DNA of 12,029 nucleotides, from the NCBI GenBank assembly GCA_964605095.1, contig CAZSBS010000157.1, positions 1 to 12,029 on the forward strand, given 5' to 3'. A program made the position numbers and the translations under genes. Under the pieces are notes generated by a model that saw only the letters and a list, made by a program, of their open reading frames with translations, searched no databases and was not told where the DNA came from. This document shows, piece after piece, positions 1-6,228 of the stretch (positions within the stretch are counted from its first letter, which is position 1; each line of letters starts with the position of its first letter). The DNA is from JAUWQU01 sp964605095. GTDB taxonomy: Bacteria > Planctomycetota > Phycisphaerae > SM23-33.

Positions 1-1046
1 CGGATGACCTTGCCCAGGAACCGCTCGTAGACGGTGCCCAGGATTTCGACGGGCAGGACCTTGAACTCGTAAGGGCTGCCGTGGGCGAAGTAGAGACTTT
101 GGAGGATCCGCTTGAGAACCTTGTCATCGACGGCCAGTCGCGGCGTGATCTGGTCGGGTGGTTCCGGCACGCCGGGTTCCTTCTGGAAGTGGAACAGGCC
201 GGAGTTGTACTTGTCGTCGGCCTTGCGGCACAGCTTCATGTAGCCTTGGTAAATGTCCCCTTGCTCGCACAGGGTCAGAAGCTGCTGGCTGGGTTCAAGC
301 CCCCGGTCCTCGGCCATGCGAAGGAACACGATCCGGTCGATGGTGACTTGAACGGCGCGGTTCAGCTCGTCGCTGGAGATGTCGCGATTTCGCAGGGCGA
401 TATTGCGAGCGAACTCATCGCGCCAGCCCTCGATTTCCTTGAGGAACTCCACGTCCACTTCGGACGTGCCGCGCTTCCGCTTGGACGCGGCGTATTGATC
501 GAAAGCCCCGGTCCAAACAGCCTCGCGCGAGAAGATGTCCCACAGCTCGCGCCAGCGGTCGGGGTATTCATCGAACCGATAATAGAGAATTCGGGCATGG
601 CTTGCCTTGTCGGCCGGGCGCGGCCGCTTGGTGCAGTCGTAGACGCCCAATTCCTCGAAGTCGGTAAGGATTGAGACGGCGACCTTGGCACTCCATCCGT
701 ATCGGCGCAATTGGTAGGCCGGGCCGGGGTCGGCGAAGATGTTCACGCCGCACTTCTTGGCTTCAACGTAAAACTTCGGCAGCGTGCCGACGCGGAAGGT
801 GTAGTCGGGGGCCTTCTGCTGGCCTTCCACGTCCAGGCTGTCCTCGACCACGACTTCGCAGTATTGCGGCGCGACGCGGCCGGCGTTGCCGACATCCCAT
901 CCCAAAGCACGGAAAAACGGGTCGATCAGATCCTGGCGGACGTGGGCTTCCTTCCTGCCAGGGGCGCAAAAGGCGGCTTGGTTCTTGTCGAAGTATTCGC
1001 ACAGCTTGGCGACTTCGCCTTTGCCTTGTTCAAAAATCTTGCTCAT
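1..1046 (-). CDS. Type IIG (Eco57I-like) restriction-modification enzyme, N-terminal part, cut by the window edge
   Basis: The gene opens with ATG at 1046 and stays open to base 1, giving 348 residues with the C-terminus missing. The N-terminus carries a PD-(D/E)XK nuclease core: a lead-in helix RKEAHVRQDLIDPFF (31-45), PD at 80-81 and the E95-A-K97 pair in KFYVEAKK. The last visible residues, LPVEILGTVYERFLGKVI (331-348), are the usual entry into the N6-adenine methyltransferase domain of single-chain restriction-modification enzymes; the SAM and NPPY motifs should lie beyond the edge. Such proteins normally run to about 1000 residues and cut and methylate DNA in one polypeptide. An AGGT about 8 nt upstream is a moderate ribosome site. 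It starts 5 bp after the response regulator stop, so the two are probably co-transcribed. The family call is firm; sequence specificity is unknown. Confidence 0.88.
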   Translation of the reverse strand, partial: MSKIFEQGKGEVAKLCEYFDKNQAAFCAPGRKEAHVRQDLIDPFFRALGWDVGNAGRVAPQYCEVVVEDSLDVEGQQKAPDYTFRVGTLPKFYVEAKKCGVNIFADPGPAYQLRRYGWSAKVAVSILTDFEELGVYDCTKRPRPADKASHARILYYRFDEYPDRWRELWDIFSREAVWTGAFDQYAASKRKRGTSEVDVEFLKEIEGWRDEFARNIALRNRDISSDELNRAVQVTIDRIVFLRMAEDRGLEPSQQLLTLCEQGDIYQGYMKLCRKADDKYNSGLFHFQKEPGVPEPPDQITPRLAVDDKVLKRILQSLYFAHGSPYEFKVLPVEILGTVYERFLGKVI

Positions 1047-1051
1047 TGCAG

Positions 1052-1636
1052 CTACCTGTGCCGGCGCAAGAGAGCACCGACAAGACTTGCCAGACGGTCG
1101 GCCTCAACTGGCTTGGGCATGTACTCTTCGGCCCCGGCGTCACGAATGGCCTTCTCCGCCTCCGGAGACGGGTAGGCTGTCAGCGCCACTACTTTGATGA
1201 ATTTGGTTTGGGGATCGGACTTGATGTGGCGGCACACCTCAAAACCATCCATACCGGGCATGAACAGGTCCAGGATCACCAAGTCCGGGCGTTCGGCCGT
1301 GACCATCTTGCCGGCGGCGAACCCGTCATTGGCCGTCAGGATGCGGAACTCGGGGCACTTCTCGCTGAGTAACTTGCCGAGCCACAGTGTCACTTCCGGT
1401 TCATCATCCACGATCAAGATAGTGGGCGGAGCAACGTTCAACTCCGGCGGAATCCGCATCTGGTGCTGCCGGGTGAACCCGATCAAGTCCTCCCGCTCGA
1501 CCCTGCGATGACCCCCGGGCGTCCGCCCCGCGGGCAATTGGCCGGAATCAATCCAGTTGGACACGGATTGATCCGACACGCCAAGCATGTTGGCTATCTG
1601 AAACGTCGTCAGCGTCCTCTTGACCTTGTCGATCAT
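1052..1636 (-). CDS. Response regulator with N-terminal excisionase/MerR-type HTH and C-terminal receiver domain
   Basis: This is a 194-residue soluble protein. Residues about 6-54 form an excisionase/BldC-like helix-turn-helix (LTTFQIANMLGVSDQSVSNW, then the wing PGGHRRVEREDL), which should bind DNA. A short linker leads to a receiver domain at about 70-192 with all key residues: acidic pair D77-D78, phosphoacceptor D123 in VILDLFMPGMDGFE, T153 and K175 in the PKP loop. The order HTH then REC is the reverse of OmpR or NarL regulators. A GTG at 1642 is an alternative start two codons upstream; I prefer the ATG at 1636, preceded by GGGAAA. It sits about 50 bp after the hybrid kinase and 5 bp before the restriction-modification gene, so its likely partner is that kinase and its likely targets include the local operon, which is inference. 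Confidence 0.9.
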   Translation of the reverse strand: MIDKVKRTLTTFQIANMLGVSDQSVSNWIDSGQLPAGRTPGGHRRVEREDLIGFTRQHQMRIPPELNVAPPTILIVDDEPEVTLWLGKLLSEKCPEFRILTANDGFAAGKMVTAERPDLVILDLFMPGMDGFEVCRHIKSDPQTKFIKVVALTAYPSPEAEKAIRDAGAEEYMPKPVEADRLASLVGALLRRHR

Positions 1637-1687
1637 GACCACTTTCCCATCATCCCTAAACCAGAGGTGTCTATGCGGGCATTGCCG

Positions 1688-3838
1688 CTAATCGCCGGGC
1701 TTCCGCTGCCGCCCGGGCCGCCGCCGGATGAGCAGGGACCGCACGCGGGCAAGCAGGTCGTCCACCTTGAACGGCTTGCGAAGTAGGCTTCCTTCCAGAT
1801 CCGCGCCTTGGCCATCATAACCTGTAACAAACAACACATGCAATCCCCGTCTGGACAATTTCAACCTGCGGGCCAGTTCGTCGCCTCTCATATCCGGCAT
1901 GATCATATCGGAGATCAGCAGGTCGATGGGGCTCTCATGTTCTTCCGACAGCTTCAGGGCTTCCTTCGGCCCGGACGCGGCCAGGACACGGTAGCCGGCG
2001 TCCTCCAGGGCGTTGACGACGAAACTGCGAACGGAGGCTTCGTCCTCTACGACCATCAGGGTCTTGCTCGGGGACTTGCCAACCGAAGCCGAGTCGCGGC
2101 GGCGCTTGTTGGCGTCCGCCTTGGGCTGGTCCGTGGGCAGCAGCAGGCGAACGGCGGTGCCCTTGCCGGGCTGGCTGCGGATGTCCACGAAGCCGTGGCT
2201 CTGCCGGATGAACCCTATGACCATCGGCAATCCCAACCCCGTCCCCTTGCCAGGCCCCTTCGTGGTGAAGAACGGATCGAATACACGCTCCAGCGTCTGG
2301 CCGTCCATGCCGCTGCCGGAATCGGTCACCTCAAGCAGGACATAGTCCCCGGGCGTGGCCTCGGGGAACTCAGCCGCCTCGGCCGAGGTAAGATGGAAAC
2401 CGGCCGTCCGCAAGACCAACTGGCCTCCCTTGGGCATCGCGTCGCGGGCGTTGACAACCAAGTTCATGAGGACCTGGTGCAGCCCCGACTTGTCTATGAA
2501 CACTGCCGGCAGGTCCGGCACGGCCACCACGATCAGCTTGACGTCCTCCCCGATCATGCGGGAGATGGGTTTCTCCGCCTCTTTCATGAACTCACACAGG
2601 TCGACGACTTCGGCATCCAGCATCTGCTTGCGGCTGAAGGAAAGCAGATGGCTCGTGGTGGATTGCGCTCGTTGGGCGGCCTGGCGAATCTGAATCAGGG
2701 AATCCCAGGCCGGGTCTCCTTCGCGGCGCTTTTTCAGGAGCATTTCGGAGTACCCCATGATGACCGTCAACTGGTTGTTGAAGTCGTGCGCGACCCCGGC
2801 CGCCAGCCGCCCCACAGCCTCCATCTTCTGCGCCTGGCGGTATTGGGCCTCGAGACGCTGCCTCTCCTGCTCCGCCCGCTTGCGTTCGGTGATGTCGCGG
2901 ACAAAGACCAGATGCGCATCGCCGCCCCGGAACCGGATGGCCACGGCCGTGGTCTCGACCGGCACCCTGGAGCCGTCGAGCCGCAGGTACTCCTGGTCCA
3001 TGAGCGGGGCCGGAGTTCCCGTCTCGCGATGGACGCGGATGCGCTCGCGGATAACATCGCGGTATTCCGGCGCCATGCGATCCATGAACTCCGTGCCGAG
3101 CAGATCCTCGGATCGGGAGGCGCCGAAAAGCCTGAGCATGGCCGGATTGATGTAGACGAAACGGCCCTGGCTCTGGACGAAGATCGCTTCCGGCGCGGAC
3201 TCGACAAGGCAACGGAAGCGTTCTTCGCTCTCCCGCAGCGCCTCCTGAGCCCACACGCGGTCGGAGATATCGATCCCGATGCCCACGAGGTAGACTCTAC
3301 CGGCGACTTCCATGCGGACGCAGGTGGCGAGGAAGGGTATTTCCCGGCCGTCCTTGGTCAGCACGGACAGTTCCACCGAGCCCTGGCCCTTCAGGAAGAT
3401 GTCCTGGATAATCCGCGAGACCCGCTTGCGATCTCCGGGGCAGATGGTGTCGCGGGCGTCGATGGTGCGCATGTCGTCGTCGGACCAGCCGAGAGTCTTC
3501 CTGTAGTAGTCGTTCCAGCGAACGAACCGGCCGTTCTCATCGAACACGCAGGCGCCGGCGGGAAGGGAGGCGAAGAGTGCCTCGGCGAATTGCTTTTCCC
3601 TGGCCAGCGAGTCCAACGTCACGTTCGCGAAATCGCGGGATTCCCGTAGTTTCTCGTCCGCGGCCAAACGCTCCTGCTTCAGTGCCGTCCTCAAGGATTC
3701 GGCCTCGGCGGCGGCTTCCGCAAGGGCCACCCTAAGCCGCGAGACCGCCGAGTCCGACGATGGGATGACCGCTTGATAATCCGTGTCGGGTGCTTGTTCC
3801 CGGCCATTCGGTGGTGGTTTGGTTGTCACAGGTTCCAC
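1688..3838 (-). CDS. Soluble hybrid histidine kinase: PAS-PAS-HisKA-HATPase-REC
   Basis: The 716-residue protein has no membrane segment or signal peptide, so it should sense a cytoplasmic cue. In order: a charged coiled coil (about 31-85), PAS 1 (about 86-196), PAS 2 (about 205-318, ending in DITERK), a short coiled coil, HisKA with H351 in VAHDFNN, and a HATPase with the N box NLVVNARDA (459-467), G1 box DSGSGM (506-511) and G2 box GKGTGLGLP (530-538). It ends in a receiver with E598-D599-E600, phosphoacceptor D644, T672 and K688. All catalytic residues are intact. The gene opens with GTG at 3838; a second in-frame GTG at 3829 has the better ribosome site (GAGGTG, 6 nt spacing) and may be the real start. 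It follows the beta-helix gene by 24 bp and precedes the HTH-REC regulator. No Hpt protein is visible, so transfer to the regulator is either direct or uses a distant Hpt. Confidence 0.93.
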   Translation of the reverse strand: MEPVTTKPPPNGREQAPDTDYQAVIPSSDSAVSRLRVALAEAAAEAESLRTALKQERLAADEKLRESRDFANVTLDSLAREKQFAEALFASLPAGACVFDENGRFVRWNDYYRKTLGWSDDDMRTIDARDTICPGDRKRVSRIIQDIFLKGQGSVELSVLTKDGREIPFLATCVRMEVAGRVYLVGIGIDISDRVWAQEALRESEERFRCLVESAPEAIFVQSQGRFVYINPAMLRLFGASRSEDLLGTEFMDRMAPEYRDVIRERIRVHRETGTPAPLMDQEYLRLDGSRVPVETTAVAIRFRGGDAHLVFVRDITERKRAEQERQRLEAQYRQAQKMEAVGRLAAGVAHDFNNQLTVIMGYSEMLLKKRREGDPAWDSLIQIRQAAQRAQSTTSHLLSFSRKQMLDAEVVDLCEFMKEAEKPISRMIGEDVKLIVVAVPDLPAVFIDKSGLHQVLMNLVVNARDAMPKGGQLVLRTAGFHLTSAEAAEFPEATPGDYVLLEVTDSGSGMDGQTLERVFDPFFTTKGPGKGTGLGLPMVIGFIRQSHGFVDIRSQPGKGTAVRLLLPTDQPKADANKRRRDSASVGKSPSKTLMVVEDEASVRSFVVNALEDAGYRVLAASGPKEALKLSEEHESPIDLLISDMIMPDMRGDELARRLKLSRRGLHVLFVTGYDGQGADLEGSLLRKPFKVDDLLARVRSLLIRRRPGRQRKPGD

Positions 3839-3862
3839 CTCGCCTTAGAGAAGTGTGCTGCG

Positions 3863-5686
3863 TCACCAGACTTTGAGTTTGAGCTCGCCCTGGCCGGGAT
3901 TCTCGAACGGGCCGGGCGCCGGGTTGGCTTCGCTGCGCTGCTTGCCGAAATAGTCGCTGTTGACGCGAATCGGCGTGCCATCCGGTCGTTCATAGGGAAG
4001 ATTCGGGATGGTCACTTTGCCGAGCAGGTCGGTGGTCACCAGTTTGCGCGAGCGTTCGCCCGCCCATGCCTTGTCCAACTGAAGTTCGAGGTAGAATCCG
4101 TCCGGCTTCTCGACCAGTTTGACGTTCGGGTCGAAATCCGGTTTGACTAGCGGTTCCTTTTCGTGCTTGGAGGGCTTGGCGCCTTTGAGGAACACGTTTC
4201 CGTCCATCCACACGGGCGATTTCGCGGCATCGTAAGGGCTCAAGTCGCCGCGCTGCACGAACAGGTTGTTGTAGAAACGGTCATCGCCGCTCGGGTTGTT
4301 GTGCAATCCGGCAACTTCGGTGGAGTGCGCCTTGTGGAACGGGGTCATGCGGCCGTCGAAAACATTCATGCTCGTGCCGCCGGCTATCAGGTTGTGGACG
4401 TAGGCGCCGCCCTGCGAATCGTCAAGCAGCGTCATCGGGGAAAGGAAAATGTTGTTATCCACCAGGAACGGCCCGTGATCCACCTCGACGAACAAATCCT
4501 GGTCGCGATTATCGTGGAAGAGATTTCCGGACACGCGCGTGCCCTGGGCCATCCAGTCCAGCCAGAGCCCCCGGCACGTACGGTAGATGTGATTTCCGCT
4601 GATCTGGACGTCAATGGCGCCGTGGAACTTGATGCCCGCCATCTCGGCACCCGAGAACAACTGCCGGACGTGGATGTCATGGATGGTGTTGCCCGTGACC
4701 ACGCTGAACGAGCAGCCCAGGCTGCCGACGATACCCGCCTGCTCGCAGTGGGATATGGTGTTGTTGCGGACGACGTGGCCGCCGACGGTCTCTTTGTTCC
4801 AGCCGTTCTTCAGGGCGCGAGTGAGGGTTCCGACATAGCCGGTGGCGGACCCCGCCTTGTTGTCCCATTCGTCGCCGTATTTGCCCAGCGCGATCCCCGA
4901 ACACACCGAGTGGCTGATCACGTTGTCCTCTATGATCCAGCCTTTGCTCCAATGCGTGCCGATCAGGCCGACCTGCTCGGCCGTGGGCGGCGCCCATGGC
5001 GTGGCCGCGTCCCGCAGGGTGAAGCCGCGCACGGTGATGTAGTTCATGCCCGTCTTCTCCGGGTAGAACACCGCGCGGCGAACATTGATCTCCACCAGTT
5101 GCTCATTGGGGTTGACGCTCTTGAACTGCGCCCAGATGGTGGTGTTGTCCTTGTCCACCTGGCCGAACCAGAGCGGGGCGGCTGTCGCGGGCTTCAGGAC
5201 ATCGTCCAGCTTGGCAGCCTCCGTCAGCCATTCGCCGTTGAGGTATACGGCGCCGGTGTGATGCTGGCGCCCCCTGGCATCGAACCAGTCGCCGTGGATA
5301 AGGTCGCTGTAGGGATTGAAGCTGCCGAAGAACTTGTTCGGAAGGGTCGCCTTCCATACGTCGCCCTGCACCTTGACCCAGTTCCTGACGACTTCGGAAC
5401 CCTTGATCTCGACCTTCTCGCCTTTGGCGGCCTGGTAGACGATGCGTTTGTCGTCGGACTGCCCGCCGCGCGGCGGGCTGATGCGTTCGCGGTAAACGCC
5501 CGCATGCACAGTGATGGTATCGCCCGGCTGGGCGATGTCGGCGGCGCGCTGGATCGTGCGGAGCGGCGCCTCCCGCGTGCCGGGCTTGGCGTCGTCGCCG
5601 CTTAGAGCCACGTGGAAATCGGCGGCATAGGTTGAAGCCAGCGGCGCCAGCAGCATGGCGGCGAGGGTGATGATGGCGTGTCTCAT
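3863..5686 (-). CDS. Secreted right-handed parallel beta-helix protein (pectate-lyase-like fold), likely polysaccharide-active
   Basis: From ATG at 5686 the protein has 607 residues with a clear signal peptide (MRHAIITLAAMLLAPLASTYA, then ADF). Residues 22-100 match the DUF1565-like entry of this fold: FHVALSGDDAKPGT, PLRTIQRAADIAQPGDTITV and HAGVYRERI. Repeated coils with N-x-I/F and S-G-N steps follow (RNNTISHCEQAGIV, TGNTIHDI, SGNHIYRT, SGNLFHDN, DNNIFLS, YNNLFVQ), typical of lyases and glycosidases with stacked asparagines. A beta-rich tail covers about 515-607. I cannot name the substrate or prove the catalytic residues. The start is chosen because AAAGGA lies 9 nt upstream and the signal peptide follows directly, although the frame stays open for 81 more codons upstream (see next entry). 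The kinase gene begins 24 bp after the stop, so co-transcription is likely. Confidence 0.85.
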   Translation of the reverse strand: MRHAIITLAAMLLAPLASTYAADFHVALSGDDAKPGTREAPLRTIQRAADIAQPGDTITVHAGVYRERISPPRGGQSDDKRIVYQAAKGEKVEIKGSEVVRNWVKVQGDVWKATLPNKFFGSFNPYSDLIHGDWFDARGRQHHTGAVYLNGEWLTEAAKLDDVLKPATAAPLWFGQVDKDNTTIWAQFKSVNPNEQLVEINVRRAVFYPEKTGMNYITVRGFTLRDAATPWAPPTAEQVGLIGTHWSKGWIIEDNVISHSVCSGIALGKYGDEWDNKAGSATGYVGTLTRALKNGWNKETVGGHVVRNNTISHCEQAGIVGSLGCSFSVVTGNTIHDIHVRQLFSGAEMAGIKFHGAIDVQISGNHIYRTCRGLWLDWMAQGTRVSGNLFHDNRDQDLFVEVDHGPFLVDNNIFLSPMTLLDDSQGGAYVHNLIAGGTSMNVFDGRMTPFHKAHSTEVAGLHNNPSGDDRFYNNLFVQRGDLSPYDAAKSPVWMDGNVFLKGAKPSKHEKEPLVKPDFDPNVKLVEKPDGFYLELQLDKAWAGERSRKLVTTDLLGKVTIPNLPYERPDGTPIRVNSDYFGKQRSEANPAPGPFENPGQGELKLKVW

Positions 5687-5929
5687 GTTTGCTGTTCCTT
5701 TCAGTGACTTGCCGGATGAGGCCGTGGGTTTCGCGGCCTTCGTTGGCCTGCCCTTGCGTTTGGCAGGTTGTTCGACCTGGCCTCCAATGGCCGCGATCTG
5801 ACGGTCGAGCTTACCAACCGCCTTGAGCAGCTTGGCTCGCTTATTATGGAGCGTCGGAAGGCCCACCTGTCTCCGGGCGATTTCGGCACGCAGTTGAGCG
5901 ACGGTCATTCTCGATATCTGCCTTGCCAT
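5687..5929 (-). pseudogene. Small basic coiled-coil/AT-hook-like segment, in frame with the beta-helix gene; probable 3'-truncated gene
   Basis: ATG at 5929 has a strong ribosome site (AAAGGA, 9 nt spacing) and opens 81 codons that run without a stop into the beta-helix start at 5686. Residues 7-50 (MTVAQLRAEIARR, LPTLHNKRAKLLKAVGKLDRQI) form a charged coiled coil; residues 55-79 are Lys/Arg/Pro/Ala-rich with an AT-hook-like KRKGRPTKA core. From memory this resembles the N-terminal half of small DNA-binding-like proteins common in Planctomycetota, which continue after the basic linker into a further conserved C-terminal domain that is absent here. I infer that a deletion joined its 5' part to the beta-helix gene, or that it serves as a translated leader. 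A full fusion of 688 residues would bury the signal peptide at residue 82, so the segment is probably not a working part of the exported protein. Confidence 0.55.
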
Positions 5930-5979
5930 CTTTGTCTATCCTTTCGCCGCGAGTTGATGAAAGAGCCAAGGACTAATCC

Positions 5980-6008
5980 ATGAGTTCATCTGTATACCAC
6001 CAACTCAT
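5980..6008. promoter_or_regulatory. Perfect 7-bp inverted repeat straddling the -10 element (candidate operator)
   Basis: ATGAGTT (5980-5986) and AACTCAT (6002-6008) are exact reverse complements with a 15-bp spacer. One arm lies inside the promoter spacer and the other at the expected transcription start, so a dimeric regulator bound here would cover the -10 element. The arm centres are 22 bp apart, about two helical turns. It may instead be chance or an RNA hairpin. Confidence 0.35.
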
Positions 6009-6019
6009 TGGGGTTTCAA
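5991..6019 (-). promoter_or_regulatory. Sigma70-type promoter for the beta-helix/kinase/regulator/restriction unit
   Basis: On the minus strand TTGAAA (6019-6014) and TATACA (5996-5991) are separated by exactly 17 bp. This is 5 of 6 and 4 of 6 matches to the -35 and -10 consensus. The predicted transcript would start near 5984 and leave about 55 nt before the ATG at 5929. No other equally good promoter is seen in the 300-bp gap. Promoter consensus in this phylum is not well known, so this is a prediction. Confidence 0.5.
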
Positions 6020-6085
6020 GGGGCACGGATAGACCGCATCGAGTTCGCACGGCCAGACATGGCACTTCAGCGGCTCATAAAAAGG

Positions 6086-6223
6086 GGCTCATCCGGTTCT
6101 TCGCCCAAGAACTTCGGCAATACCCCAACTCTGGCTGCTCCCCGCTGGCAGGGCCAAAGCGCAAAACGCATTTCCGGCCAGCCCATCGCTTTGGTATGTG
6201 CCCACGCAAAAACCGGATGAGCC
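6086..6223 (-). terminator. Folded intergenic element with terminator-like end after the propeller gene
   Basis: A perfect 13-bp inverted repeat (6086-6098 with 6211-6223, core GCTCATCCGGTT) encloses an 8-bp perfect stem (6154-6161 CCAAAGCG with 6187-6194). A 6-bp stem, GTTCTT/AAGAAC (6096-6101 with 6107-6112), competes with the inner end of the outer arm. In the minus-strand transcript the outer stem is followed by CCTTTTT, and the element starts 5 nt after the stop at 6229. It could therefore end the propeller transcript, although the 112-nt enclosed segment is far longer than a standard terminator loop. Confidence 0.4.
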
Positions 6224-6228
6224 TGAAA

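Larger units (their letters stand above)
5930..6228. other. Gap between the propeller and beta-helix genes
   Basis: I see no convincing gene in these 299 bases. A plus-strand frame is open here but has low-complexity composition and no family signature. The right half holds the folded, terminator-like element; the left half holds the promoter, the straddling inverted repeat and a short leader. The gap therefore reads as the end of one transcription unit and the start of the next. Confidence 0.6.

Noticed and set aside
1808..3649. A 613-codon plus-strand open frame
   Set aside because: It is the antisense of the histidine kinase gene, has no domain signature, and is open only because of high GC and codon bias on the other strand.
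4163..5605. A 480-codon plus-strand open frame
   Set aside because: It is the antisense of the beta-helix gene, whose repeats, signal peptide and ribosome site are clear on the minus strand.
6086..6223. Integron attC site
   Set aside because: Length and folding are suggestive, but the ends lack the RYYYAAC and GTTRRRY core sites in the required places, and there is no integrase or cassette array.
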